Below, piece by piece: positions 10,070-21,295 of a DNA stretch of 28,828 bases; the stretch's first letter is position 1, and each line of letters begins with the position of its first letter. The stretch lies in assembly GCA_019649035.1 (NCBI GenBank), contig BMAT01002374.1:328840-357667 (forward strand), given 5' to 3'. Both the position numbers and the translations under genes were made by a program. A model generated the notes under the pieces. The model did not search any database and was not told the origin of the DNA. It was given only the letters and a program-made list of their open reading frames with translations. This stretch comes from Elysia marginata. Its lineage: Eukaryota > Mollusca > Gastropoda > Plakobranchidae.

Positions 10070-11789
10070 AGCACTTCTGCCTTAAAATAAATCTCAACAG
10101 AGTCAAGTGCATCTTGGTAAAACACTAATCTCTTCCGCTTTTATTCTTGCGAGTTGCGCACTCATTTTATATAGCAGGCTAGCAAAATAATTACGTAGTT
10201 TAAATAAAACGCAGTTAAGGTACTTTTAATACACAATGTTGCACCAATAGTGAGATTCAAGTGGCAGAAAGAAGGTGGAATATGCAGGTAAAAAAAAAAT
10301 TTAACTTATACAAATAGTGTATCCGTTGAATTGTCATTGCCTTGCCATTTGTTCCTACCTACATGATTATCGGGAGAAAGCCACAATAAATACATTTATC
10401 TTAAATAAATGGCGGTACGAAGCATTATTTCTCCTTCAGTGAATATTACCTTTATAAAACGATGTATTTCCTCTATTGAAAAAAAATTCAAGAGACATTA
10501 TTTTGACAAAACCTGAAAGGCTTAACAATGATCTATAAATTTTTAATAGAAAGTCAATACTTTCAAAGACGAAAAAGTTCAAATACTAATTTTTAATGAC
10601 AGTTTTCCCCAACTGTGTTTTTTTAAATAATTATAGATACAGTACTTTAATAACACTCCAAGGAATGGAATGGGGAAAAACTCTTGAAAACAGCCAAATT
10701 CTCTAGGATTTTAGAGATGCCTTTAAAAACCGCAACCCCGATCCCGAAAACCAAATTAAAGTAGGAAACTTTCATTTTTTGATATTATATCTAACCAGAA
10801 ATCATAGAACTTAAGCAATATTATGCAAAAGACAGAACGCGTTTATCCTTTATAGTTATTTTTTGTATGAATACTCAAAGCAAGGAGGTTTGGTTGATTA
10901 TTTAGGAGTTTGAAACTGGGAAATAATTTATCTGAAGCTCAGGATTGGAGGAACAGTTGAGGCAACATTATTATTTAACCAAAATAGAAACTAGTAACGT
11001 ATCATCACCAATTTAATGAATAATAAATCACAAAGATATTGCAGGGCTTTCTTGTCGAATGTTATCACAATGGTTTTAACTACCTTTTGATGATGTTGAT
11101 GTGTACTTCCAACATATCGTTTTTTTTGTGTGTGTTTTTTTCCTTTTTAATAAAGAACTTGAACTGTTTATTGTGTTGCTGTACACCACACAGATAAGTC
11201 TGTGAGGGGAAAAAAGAAAGAATCTTGCATCTTGAACAATTTCCCAACAGCACTATTAAGTGTAAAACACAGTCACTTTGATTAACGCAAAAACGAACCG
11301 CTAACTAGAATCGTATTTCTTTACAACACAACTGTTACAGTATCTAACCGTATGCTCTGAGATCTAGAGAAAGTTGAATTCGATTCGACTAACACTTCTT
11401 TCTTCCTGCGGTATTTGATCAGCCGCCGTACGAAATTAATTGTCATCAAATAAAGAAAGCCAATAGACTCTTGAGCTAGATCGAGATCAAGGCGAAGGGC
11501 GCCTGCACATGTAACTGTGTCCATTCCCGAGTTGTTATGTAATAAGTAATTGTAATTTAACCAACTGGGCATTGTTAAATTTTGAGTGCACAATAAGGAA
11601 TCGAACAAGATATTGGGCTTTTTTTTATCGTTGTTCTTGTTTACTGCCGGTTAACCTGGATCGTGAGGATCCTCAGCAGCTGCCAGGGAGGCAAAATTTG
11701 CTTGACATTATATTTTATCTTGGCACTACTTGAAATGAGTCGGGAGTCGGAAATGATAGTTTCAGAAACCACCTTCTAAAAGTAGATTT
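10070..11789. other. AT-rich stretch without recognisable gene
   Basis: About 1.7 kb. A minus-strand frame at 11321-11608 (95 codons) contains a basic segment (RRLIKYRRKKEV) but no recognisable domain. A T-rich run with gtgtgtg lies near 11119-11150. Nothing else was recognised. Confidence 0.5.
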
Positions 11790-11811
11790 TTCTTTCTCCC
11801 CCCTCTCTATC

Positions 11812-11844
<33 letters not shown>

Positions 11845-11885
11845 GTGTCTGTCTGTCTGTCTGTCTGTCTCTGTCTGTCTCTCTG

Positions 11886-11931
<46 letters not shown>
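11790..11931. repeat. (CTGT)n / (CT)n microsatellite
   Basis: ctgt tetranucleotides (about 11812-11832 and 11846-11868) alternate with and then give way to a pure CT run (11893-11930). Confidence 0.97.
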
Positions 11932-12106
11932 AATTTTAAGTTTACACAGGTTCTTGTATCCTTACAAACTTTTTAATGATTCCATTCAATACCTGACTTT
12001 CAGAGGTTCATAGACATACATTGTTCCAAACATCAAGGCTTTGTAATGTGAAAACTGCAACATCTTGACTAAGGAGCGTAGTGGCGACATGGCATAAGCT
12101 TTGTCT

Positions 12107-12172
12107 ATCTAAATGGCAAGGCGGTGGGTGCCGAAGCGTCTTTAAGTCGAAGGTTCGAGTCACAATAAAGGC
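12107..12172 (+). mobile_element. Degenerate tRNA-like (SINE-type) head
   Basis: An A-box-like TGGCAAGGCGG begins at 12114 (one mismatch to TRGCNNAGYNGG) and a B-box-like GGTTCGAGTCA at 12152. The spacing of 38 bases is six shorter than in a tRNA, so the head has lost sequence. Overlapping frames on both strands (12008-12392) cross it and are not gene-like. It could be a SINE relic or a tRNA pseudogene. Confidence 0.4.
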
Positions 12173-13755
12173 AGACATTTCGAGAATTTTCACTAAAAAA
12201 AGCCTACTTCTCTCCATTGCTAATTTCATACCTTTAAAATCTTTCAAACATCTTGACTCATTTGCACTGATTGCGATAAATTTCCACAACGAGAATTTCA
12301 GTGCAATGAGTATTGGCTCCAATATGTGGCAAAATAATATAAGTACTGTCAACCGTTTTAAAATCAGTTTATCCAATAAGGCTAGGCATTAAGGGCCATA
12401 AACTTATATCCATTAGGCAACGGCAAAAGTTTTTTTATTATTTAAAAACTTGGCAAAATTCATTGTACATCTATGAACAACGTTCTAGTTAATGAAAGTT
12501 TATCGAAGCTTTGTACCATGTTCAATCATTTATTGATCGATTTTCAATGAAAAATAATATGACGCGATCCAAATGTTTTTCCATTCGACTGATTAATTCA
12601 GAATATAGTCGATCATTTATGGTTGTCAATCACAAATAATACTAAATTTTCATAAAACTTTAGGTTAGCACTGTAATGGTATTACAAATACGCAAGAACT
12701 GGTGAATTTAGACGACTAGACGGAATGTACCTCACAAATTTGTTTTATCTGAGTAAACTGAATAAAATGAACCATGAATAATACTAGCCAGCATGTCGGT
12801 CTAATTAAGGACTAAGATAGGTCACTGATTAACTCCGCTAATGTCGTGAGTTTAACTAGCTATCCTATAAGCACAGTAATGACGAACACGTATTTGACTG
12901 TTATTATGATTTTGTCCTTAACGACACCTGCTGTTACCATGGTAACGGGAGCAGGGCGACCTGGCTGTTCACAGCTATGTTCTAGGTAGATTGGAACTAA
13001 CACTTCTACCTCGCAGTTAGATAGATGACCGAATTTATGCTGTCTACAACTGATTGATCTATAATCTATAACTTGTTTGATGCCGGTATATCTAATAACA
13101 TACAGTCACGTAACACGGTACCGATGATAAGTCTGTAGTAAAGGGAATCGCTATGTAAATTTGCTTTATTCCACTTGCACCTTAACATAATGTGACGAGC
13201 ATGGGTGAACCTTTGAGGTTACCGAGTTCCTTGAAATTGAAATACATACATATAACAAAGAAGAGGGAAATCCAATGTAACAAAAGAGTCAGCATATTTT
13301 ATTAATATTTTCACAAAAAAAAATTAACTTATCGGATTCAAAACCTCATAACACCATCGCTACCTATCGCTCTACTACACTACTAAACACAGAGAATATC
13401 TTGTAAATTGAAAAGAAGAAAAAAAAAACGATGGCGATTCCATATGAATATATGTCCATGGTATGTAAGAATTAAAGAAATTTCAAACCGGTCGCATGAT
13501 TGACATTTGGAGGAACTCTCCCAAAGTCATAATTAATGGGTATTTAACGAACTGCAAACGCTGAAAAAACTTGTTTTTTAACCCATAGTTATATTCTCAT
13601 GAAGTTGAGTTAAAAAAATAATATCTAAGCATTAAATAAACCTAGAGAGCTCCACCACAACACGAAAGTACCATTAGCTTCGAGAGGCGACGGTCCGCAT
13701 GCACATTTCAGATGGATGGCACCATTAAAAATGAAGGGAATCAGGCAACGTTACG
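12173..13755. other. AT-rich stretch, one RFX site, otherwise unannotated
   Basis: About 1.6 kb with no recognisable gene. The word tcgatcattta and near copies recur around 12530-12625. The X-box is listed separately. Confidence 0.5.
12933..12946. promoter_or_regulatory. Perfect palindromic X-box (RFX site) GTTACCATGGTAAC
   Basis: A perfect 14-bp palindrome matching the RFX consensus GTNRCC-NN-RGYAAC in both halves. RFX factors bind such sites as dimers, typically within a few hundred bases of promoters of cilium genes. The surrounding ~100 bases are GC-richer than the flanks. No open frame is evident next to it, so the target is unknown. Confidence 0.5.
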
Positions 13756-14099
13756 ATGGCAGTTTGTCATTCCACTGATCTGTCTTTCATTCATTCATCT
13801 CTGTTTTCGCCTTTTTTCCTCCTCTCATTTTTTTCTCTTTCTCTCCCGCTTCTTTAGCTTCAGTTTCGCCTCCTTTCTCCACCTGTTAGTGATCTTTATA
13901 TCTTTCTCTCCTGCATCTTTAGCTGTATTCTTTCCTCCCTCCTTTTCTCTGTCTACCATCAGTCATTCATAATAATTATACGTATCCTCCTCTGTGTCGT
14001 ACTTTCTCCTTCTCTCTTTTTCTCCACCCACGCTTCCATCGCTCCCACTGCATACTCGGACTCTTACGATGTGCCTCCCCCCCCCCCCCACTCCCCCAG
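13756..14099. repeat. Long pyrimidine-rich tract
   Basis: About 340 bases very rich in T and C on the plus strand (ttc, ctc and tct mixtures), ending in a 13-base C run (14077-14089). Frames on both strands here reflect composition. It could form unusual DNA structure. Confidence 0.8.
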
Positions 14100-14256
14100 G
14101 GGAAGAACTGCAGCGAGAACTGTCGACTCCAATTGATCCGAAGTTCTGGATCCAATGGTCAACAATCAAAACAATATAAGAGAACAGGAGATGGTTAGGT
14201 GTGAGTCCTCGAGCCCAGTCACGTAGCTCACCCCTTAACCCAATAAAACCCCGCGT

Positions 14257-14480
14257 GGGCCACCAGTAGGATCTAAAGCTGTTCAAACAGAGAGATAGAT
14301 CTAGCGCTTTGTGCATACAGCTTAACTCTCAACAGAATTATAATTTTGGAGAATTTCAACGGGGCCGGCCACCAATAAGATCTTTAAGTTTTACTGAGAG
14401 ATAGATTAAGAGCTTTGTGCATATAGCTTAGCTCTCAACAGACTAACCTAACCATTTTGGACAGTTCTGTTGAAATTGTG
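14257..14480. repeat. ~110-bp tandem duplication, diverged
   Basis: The unit at 14257-14366 and the unit from 14367 share ggccaccaRtaRgatct near the start, then gagagatagat, then gctttgtgcatayagctta and ctctcaacaga. The tail attttgga is also shared. Identity is patchy, so the duplication is not recent. Confidence 0.75.
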
Positions 14481-14709
14481 CACGATTTTTTACCCGTTTT
14501 TTCATGTCCATTTTGTGTAACAATGAGCCGTTTATATTTCACGCTGAGGCTATCCCCCATTTTTCAATAAGAAACAAAATTAGAAAGAAATGTGACAAAA
14601 TTAACTCACACAAACTGTACGATTATCAGGCAAAATTTTTCGAATAGTTTGTCATCTGAGGATTAAGTCTTGAAAATTTATCGTTCAGATGTTTGTCGCA
14701 ACATGTAAT

Positions 14710-14945
14710 GTCAAGGGAAAAACAAGACATGTCTTATTTATGGGTTACGTCATTAAAATCAATACAATGATCTTATGCATAAATAAATCTTTTTTTACAT
14801 TAATTAAAACATGAAGTCAAATAATTTGTCCACGCTATTCGATAGAACTTAAGATGGAAACTCATACATTGATTTTCCTACGTACTCTACGGTGCCAAAA
14901 ATATGAGGCCAAAAAAATTGTGACACGTCTTGTTTTTCCCTTGAC
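14710..14945. mobile_element. MITE-like 236-bp segment with 24-bp terminal inverted repeats
   Basis: The left end gtcaagggaaaaacaagac (14710-14733 in full) is repeated in inverse at 14922-14945 with one mismatch over 24 bases. The inside is AT-rich and noncoding. Size, arms and composition fit a miniature inverted-repeat DNA transposon. The flanking bases show no obvious target-site duplication, so the true element ends could lie elsewhere, or the structure could be a simple long-range hairpin. Confidence 0.55.
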
Positions 14946-15403
14946 CTCTTCGTATAGGCTTGTTGGCGGAGAGGCAAAGTCTGTAAAAGGGGAAGGGTAA
15001 GATGATTTCGAGATTTAAATACCATTGTTTATTAGACTAGTAGGGAAGAGGTGATTTGAGGCCTTCGTATGGAGAAAGGGCTAGGGATTAGGAACCTACA
15101 TCATTTTCACATTAGCAGCCGAAAATTTCTTTGGCCTTGAGAGCATCTGAGAAATAAAATTATTATCATTTCAAACTTGCCTCTTTTAAGAACGGTGAAA
15201 ATGAAATACGGTTAAACCTATAGGCCTATTTATAGACATTCTCTTGTTGGTTTTTTTTCAGGACAATTCCTATTATATTTTTTAAATTGAATAACAAAGT
15301 GGCGAATTTTTATGATGTTCCTAGTTTTAAAAATAAGCATCAAATAAAGGAAACACATTTAAAAAGCAACATTTCACTTCATTACGTTTTTAAAATGAAG
15401 AAC
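14946..15403. other. Unannotated spacer
   Basis: About 460 bases, no gene recognised. It includes the word cctataggcctattta at 15218. Confidence 0.5.
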
Positions 15404-15404
15404 A

Positions 15405-15435
<31 letters not shown>

Positions 15436-15436
15436 T
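15404..15436. repeat. (CT)n microsatellite
   Basis: A 33-base CT run with one interruption. Plus-strand frames through it (15287-15638) are low-complexity. Confidence 0.97.
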
Positions 15437-15785
15437 TTTCTGCTTTTGAATGTTTTGCGCTCTCAATTTTCTTCTTTTTATTTCAAACAGGCTTTTGCAA
15501 AGGCAAAACAGATTTGCTGTATTTTCCCAAAGTCTGCATATTATTTCTTTATTTATTTCTGTACTCATAGGTGTCAAATCGATAGCTTTTAAGACGTGCT
15601 ATGTTGATGAGGATATTATAGTCAACCTTCGTTCGTGAGTACTGATGCTCACGTTTTAAGTCCATGAACGAGGACCGACGACAGCTTGTTTGCTTTTAGA
15701 TTGAACTATTGAACTAAACCGAACACTTAATATAGAGGGAAAACGAACTAAAAGGTTTTAGCCTTGTTTAATTTGTGAGTGAAGA
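15437..15785. other. Unannotated spacer
   Basis: About 350 bases between two dinucleotide arrays. Nothing was recognised. Confidence 0.5.
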
Positions 15786-15835
15786 AAAAAAAAAGAAAGA
15801 GAGCGGCAGGCAGAGAGAGAGAGGGGGAGAGATAG

Positions 15836-15895
<60 letters not shown>

Positions 15896-16051
15896 CAAAC
15901 AAGACAGGGTGCACTCAGAGGTACATGTAATGAGAGACAAAGGGAAAGCCAAAGAGAGACAACGGGTGTATCTGAAATGGAGAGAGGGAGTCGAGACACA
16001 CAGAGAGAAATAGAGAGAGAGAAAGAAAGAAAGAGAGAGAGAGAGNNNNNN

Positions 16052-16090
<39 letters not shown>
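15786..16090. repeat. Compound (GA)n/(GATA)n array with assembly gap
   Basis: GA dinucleotides with a GATA block (about 15830-15854) and a long GA run, continuing to 16090. Six N (16046-16051) sit inside pure GA, so the true length is unknown. The minus-strand Ser/Leu frames are artefacts. Confidence 0.97.
16046..16051. other. Assembly gap (6 N)
   Basis: Undetermined bases inside a GA array. Flanking GA on both sides implies array collapse. Confidence 0.99.
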
Positions 16091-16092
<2 letters not shown>

Positions 16093-16979
16093 ATGGCATC
16101 GGGTCCATTTTTCTCTCAAATGCAAACAATTTTTGCTTCGTGAGCTCCGCCTAATTAAGGCTAGGCACGCACAATGAGAATTTATTTTAGCCTTGCTAAG
16201 GAGCACTCGATCGTGATTTAAATGCAAAGAACGTCTGCCCCCCTCCACAACTCTTTCACACCCTTCATATTTTCATTGAGCGTTAGCTAGGGTAAAAAAA
16301 AAAACACATGACCACATTCGTTTGCTGACAAGGCGTTTTGGGGGCGATGACCTGAGGTCAGTTCCTTTCTTATATAACTTGTGCAATGCTTCAGAAAATC
16401 CTTTTGAAGTTGACAATTGCTAGCACATTATTGCCTAAGTCGTTCTCGGCACAAATTTTGTCATGCAGCCAGTGCGAAAAAGCCGCACATGCATATCCCT
16501 ATTTTCACATTTTCATAAGGCGTTGAAATTTTCAATAATACCTTTTTTTGAGCTTTCAAGCGTTGAAAAGTGCATGAAATTATAAAAAAAATTGTGAGAA
16601 GATTTATCAGAACTTTTATTGATTTTAAAGACATAGAAAAAGAAGCCAATAATTGATTAATAATAAGTGTTTTCTCAAATTAAAGTGTAGGATATCCGAT
16701 TTATTCAGGTTGGTCACTAGACATTCATTTCCTAAGCAAACATTTGTTACCGTCAAGCCTGCTACATTGGTGGGTATTTTTTTGTTGTTTAAAACTTCCA
16801 GCACAGTACATAAAGCTTTAAATACATAAATAAATAAATAACAGCCTATCTATTTCGTCACCATCAATCCTGGTGTATTATTCTGTAAGGGCTGTTTTTT
16901 TTGTTACACCTCAAAGCCATCTCTAAGTCAAGTACAGTAGGAGTAATCTGTCTTTGAGTCAGTTGCAGAAAAAGATAAA
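16091..16979. other. AT-rich stretch without recognisable gene
   Basis: About 890 bases. A minus-strand frame at 16461-16649 opens with a short hydrophobic run but has no domain. Nothing else was seen. Confidence 0.5.
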
Positions 16980-17035
16980 ATTGTTGTTGTTGTTGTTATT
17001 ATTATTATTATTATTGTTGTTGTTGTTGTTGCTAA

Positions 17036-17066
<31 letters not shown>

Positions 17067-17080
17067 GCTATTATTACTTG

Positions 17081-17172
<92 letters not shown>

Positions 17173-17272
17173 TTGTTATTATTATTATTGTTTTTATAAT
17201 TGCTATTGTTGTTGTTGTTCTTCTTCTTATCATTGTTATTATAATTATTATTATTACCATTATTATTCTGTG
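16980..17272. repeat. Compound GTT/ATT/ACT triplet array
   Basis: GTT and ATT triplets (16980-17080) precede about 31 near-perfect ACT triplets (about 17080-17172), then mixed ATT/GTT/CTT (to 17272). All frames through it are homopolymeric (Leu, Tyr, Ser, Val, Asn) and are not genes. Confidence 0.98.
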
Positions 17273-17326
17273 ACCAAGATTGTAATCTATAAGCACAGAC
17301 CACCAATCGTTTTGAAGGAAGACCGT

Positions 17327-17327
17327 A

Positions 17328-17364
<37 letters not shown>

Positions 17365-17412
17365 TATTATTAATATTCTTATTATTCTTATTCTTATTCT
17401 TTCATTATCATT
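17327..17412. repeat. (ATT)n microsatellite
   Basis: ATT triplets with CTT interruptions, 55 bases after the previous compound array. The unique sequence between the two arrays is unremarkable. Confidence 0.95.
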
Positions 17413-17868
17413 CACGTGAATGTCTCTTGTTCAATCATGAGCCACAGGCCTTTAAAAAACCCAATGAAGTTCACTCGAAAAAGATATCATTGATAAACAC
17501 GCGCGTAGTTTAAAGTTACGCCAGTTTGCTCTTCGTTTCATGGCCCTCCGAATGCTTGCAATACCGGTAGGTGTGTTGAGAGAAGCCCACTTGTGTTGGT
17601 TTTATTCGATGTTTAATAGCGCGCATGGTTATATTCATTCTATTACATGTAAAAGGCTTTTCGTAGGAAGGAAGAAAAACACAGTTTTTTCTTTTGCTTT
17701 TTTTTTTCTCTTTAAGAACACAAGTTAACTGCCAGGGCTTCCACAGCTAGCTTTGGTTTATCGATCGATTTATATACATAGAGTATAAACCATGTAGTAA
17801 AAACCAAAATATGTTAGCGTTCAGTATTACAATAATGTTATGAAAATATAAAACATACTGCGTGTTAG
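17413..17868. other. Unannotated spacer
   Basis: About 450 bases. A plus-strand frame at 17540-17728 begins with ATG and is unrecognised. Confidence 0.5.
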
Positions 17869-17958
17869 TATTATTATTACAATTCTTACTATTATTGTAA
17901 TAATGATAATTATTATTATATTATTATTATTATTACATTATTATTGTTATTTTTATTA
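17869..17958. repeat. (ATT)n imperfect microsatellite
   Basis: ATT/AAT triplets with both orientations mixed (attattgtaataatg), allowing a local hairpin. Confidence 0.92.
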
Positions 17959-19400
17959 CCTACGACAGAAACTTATCGCGTTTTTGAACGAATATGATAC
18001 CAGACGAAAGCTGAAAAAAAATTGCGAATACAATCACACAAACAAGACTGTAACTTATATAAAAATAGATATTTACATAAAAAAAAAGCAAAATGATTGT
18101 TAAGTCCGACCGATCGGTGTTGACGCCCTTTGTACCATATTGTTCGCTTCGCTTCCGTGACATAAATTATTATTCTACAGTAGACGATGACCATACTAGT
18201 CTCATCCTCTGTACTTCGCTATCATATTCGTTCTTTTTTTTACGTACAACAATCAGCCAACTATATCTCTCTATCTCCTTCCCTATTTCAGAGTCTTTTT
18301 TTTCGTCCTTATTTCTCCGTGACTCAACTTGTTTTCCACCATGCTTTTACGTTGATGATCACTTTTTGACAAGCTTAAAACTAACTTTTCTTTAAAAAAA
18401 AAACAAACCCTTACAAAAGTTTAAAAAAAACAACAAAAAATAAATCAGTGCACAAAAAGTATAAATTCAAAATAAGCCTGTCACAGCTTCTACCCTAAAT
18501 CCCTTTACCTCACTAAACGATCTCTTTAACACATCCTCTTATTCTGACTCTACTTATAGAAAGCATTTTTCTTAGTTTTCTGCCTCTCCACCCTCGAGCC
18601 CATTTTGAACAACCCAATAAAGCACGACATTCCTCTCTAGCACCCCGGTTGACAATATTAAGAGTTGCCTGCAATTTTGTTTCTTTACGTCCTCAGCCTC
18701 TTGAGTCAGACTGCCATGTTACAAGTTTTTTTTCTACGGCTGAACCCAAGGAACCAAACAATCAGTCCTCTGGTCGGAGAAAGGAAGTGCGAAAGATAAA
18801 AAAAAAAGCAGCCACCAAAAATCCCACGAAGAGACAAGTACACAATGAAGATGACATTAAAGTTATTTCTTGTTCTGCCCTCACCCTCCCAAACAAAAAA
18901 GAACCCCACTGAATGATCTTGGCTATATCTTGATATCAAAATATCTAAAGAAACACCAAACTATCTGTCCTCCTATTATTGTGCAGCTTTATTATAAACA
19001 CCGAACTATCTATTTTTCGTTTTTTTTTTTTTGCAGCTTCATTTTAAATATTCTTTTCAATATAGGGGACCAACGCGGTACTTGGTGTATGCGCGAGTGC
19101 ATAATCATAATACCATGAAAAACTTGTTATTATTATTATTACTAAAATGCTTTTCAACTTAGGTATTAAAATGGTACTGGATAAAGCGAACGAGTAAACT
19201 ATTATTTTAACTCTAGCGGTCGCTGTCCATCTTACGCTTTTGTCATACGTTTTTCTCACATCATGTAAAAAGTTAATTTAGCTCTTAATAAGAGCGTCGG
19301 GGAATAAGAAGCAGGGTGCTTTATAATTTTATATTCCTAACACACACAAATAGTTTGCTATTGTTTTCCTCGCTCTGTTTTAGCTATCCCATAAGTTCTC
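17959..19400. other. AT-rich stretch without recognisable gene
   Basis: About 1.4 kb. It holds a 10-bp palindrome accgatcggt (18109), A-runs near 18394-18440 and a T-run at about 19020-19032. A plus-strand frame at 18649-18912 is Lys-rich and low-complexity (around KEVRKIKKKAATKNPTKR) and lacks an ATG at its opening. No supported gene. Confidence 0.5.
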
Positions 19401-19474
19401 AGTACGCACAGGGGATCAAACCTCGGGTTCTACAGAATAGTGGTCAACCGCCTTACCTACTGCGCCACCTCTAA
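19401..19474 (-). mobile_element. tRNA-like head (SINE-type), minus strand
   Basis: On the minus strand an A box TGGCGCAGTAGG (19467 to 19456) fits TRGCNNAGYNGG perfectly. A B-box-like GGTTTGATCCC (19422 to 19412) follows, one base off consensus, at 45 bases, practically the tRNA spacing. The acceptor and anticodon stems do not pair well, so it is not a working tRNA. The sequence following it on the minus strand does not resemble the body of the SINE at 9756, suggesting a different family or a truncated copy. Confidence 0.55.
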
Positions 19475-20088
19475 TCCTTTTTCTTATACACTCAACCGAT
19501 AAACTTCATACCGGTAAAAGAAATTACAACACAGAGATATATAGTTACATTTTATATTAGCCTAATCATTTTGCTGTGAGGAGAATTTTTTTTTTATTTT
19601 GCCCCTTGAGTAGCATAACTTTTTAAAATTTCCCATTACCACGGAACAGACCAAGTCTTATTAAAACCAGATGAGCCAGAAAGACAAGGGAGCTCTTTTT
19701 TTAACCTATCAAAGGTAGATTCCCTCAGTATGACCGGCTTGTGTCATCAATCTCTTTTCTCTCTATCCTTGAACCCGCCGACCACTGGCAGCCATCCATG
19801 AATCGCGCGATCATTAAGCTATCGAGCTCGCGGCGAGCAGACATCGGCAATGATGTTAAGATAAATACAATTATTGGTCGTGTAAAAAGCATGATTAAAC
19901 TGTTAGGGTTGATACACAATTTTTTACATGATTGTGGGGAAATTATAAAAGTATCTTCGGCGTTCTTGCGTTCGAGGCGCAACAGAGTAGAGTTTGATAT
20001 CCATTAAAAATCTTTAAAAATCATATTGGTGTATATAATAAGTGCTGCTAACTAATAATTACTTCCACTAGATTCAGAAGTTTTACCT
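19475..20088. other. Spacer with a GC-richer patch
   Basis: About 600 bases. The patch 19760-19860 contains the small hairpin gctcgcggcgagc. Long frames on both strands (19725-20007) overlap each other, and neither shows a known domain. Confidence 0.45.
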
Positions 20089-20103
20089 CTCTCTCTCTCT
20101 CTC

Positions 20104-20133
<30 letters not shown>
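20089..20133. repeat. (CT)n microsatellite
   Basis: Two CT runs separated by a single gat interruption (ctctcgatctct). Confidence 0.97.
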
Positions 20134-20134
<1 letters not shown>

Positions 20135-20269
20135 AATCATCTTTTTCTCTAATATTTCCCCTTCTTTTCTTCTTCTTTCTCCTTTTCTTGGGTCTTCCTT
20201 TTAGTTGTTGTTGCTGTTAGTGATATCATAGGTTTCGTTGCTTGTGTCGTTCTTCTCTATTTCTCTTTC

Positions 20270-20445
20270 CTTTCCTCCTCCTCCTCTTCTTCTTCTTCTC
20301 ATCATCATTATTATTATTATTGTTATTATTATTATTACATTAGTATTATTATTATTATTATTATTATTATCATTATTGTTGTTATTGTTATTATAATTAA
20401 TATTATTATTTATTATTATTATTATTATTATCATTATTATCATTC
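20270..20445. repeat. (CTT)n then (ATT)n microsatellite
   Basis: Short CTC/CTT triplets lead into about 140 bases of ATT with GTT and CAT variants. Confidence 0.95.
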
Positions 20446-20944
20446 TGCCGCTAGTGGTATAATTTTCTTCATTTATTTCCTCTTATATCATTTCACTGTT
20501 TTTTATAGTGCAGAATTTATCGCTGGTCTGTATATTTACCTATCACAGTTTTTAAACGTAAGCTTCCACACTCCGAGCTCTAAATATCAAAGTGAACCTC
20601 CCGGATAAAGAATTCTCTGTTCTTCAGCGGTTCTTCGTGAAAATATAATAAAGGCTTGATTGAGTATGGAGAACAATTGCAATACTATTGCAGAAATGTG
20701 ATTGAAGGCCAGTAACAAGAATATAGAGCACTCGGGGTCGTTTTGAAGTATAAAATTCATTTTTCTTTCAATTTTTCAGAACCGTTAGTAACAGTTTGTG
20801 TCAAATTTTTCAAGACCTAAGGAAGCAGAGGGAGTGGGCATGGGGGGGGGGGATTGGGGAAAGAGCTAGGAGAAGAGAAAGAACCATGTTGGCAATGATG
20901 GTGATTGCCGTTGGGTTTCTGGTGGTTATGCCCTTGATAATGAC
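20446..20944. other. Unannotated spacer with G run
   Basis: About 500 bases with an 11-base G run (20842-20852) in a purine-rich patch (20816-20882). Nothing else was recognised. Confidence 0.5.
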
Positions 20945-20980
20945 GACAATAATAATGATGATGATGATGATGATGATGGA
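20945..20980. repeat. (ATG)n microsatellite
   Basis: aat then about nine atg/gat triplets. The plus-strand Met-rich frame here is a repeat artefact. Confidence 0.95.
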
Positions 20981-21167
20981 TGACAACGATCTATGATAAA
21001 ACAGTAGGCTTTTTCATTAATGAGTTATAGATTTTTTGGCATAAAGAGTGACCCATAATTTATTAAGACAAGGTGGGGTAGCGGAAATAAAACAGGAAAT
21101 AACGTTGCCAGAGATAAGATAGATGAGAATACAAGAAAATTGAAAGTAAGGGTCGATACTATGATTA

Positions 21168-21295
21168 AAAAAAGGAAAGAAAGAGAGATAGAGACTTAGA
21201 GAGAGAGGAAGAGAGAAAGAGAGAGGGAGAGAGAGACAGAGAGAGACATAGAGAGAGAAAGTGGAGGAGGAGGAGAGATAGACAGAAAAAGAGAT
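21168..21295. repeat. (GA)n imperfect microsatellite
   Basis: GA-rich mixture of gaga, gaaa, gaca and a gga block (21261-21273). Confidence 0.95.

Noticed and set aside
11321-11608. 95-codon minus-strand frame with a basic segment
   Set aside because: No homology recognised and no promoter or splice context; length is within chance for this base composition.
12008-12392. Overlapping 122- and 103-codon frames on opposite strands
   Set aside because: They cross a tRNA-like head, show no domain and mirror each other, as expected for chance open frames.
13963-14316. 117-codon minus-strand frame
   Set aside because: It runs through a pyrimidine tract and a C run, giving Gly/Glu/Arg-rich low-complexity peptide, and then through a tandem duplication.
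16928-17419. Several long frames of poly-Leu, Tyr, Val, Ser and Asn
   Set aside because: All are translations of ATT/GTT/ACT triplets on both strands. The same holds for 7206-7627, 20201-20443, 24405-24740 and 28109-28499.
18649-18912. Lys-rich 87-codon plus-strand frame
   Set aside because: No ATG at its opening, low-complexity basic stretch from A-rich DNA, no splice signals and no known motif.
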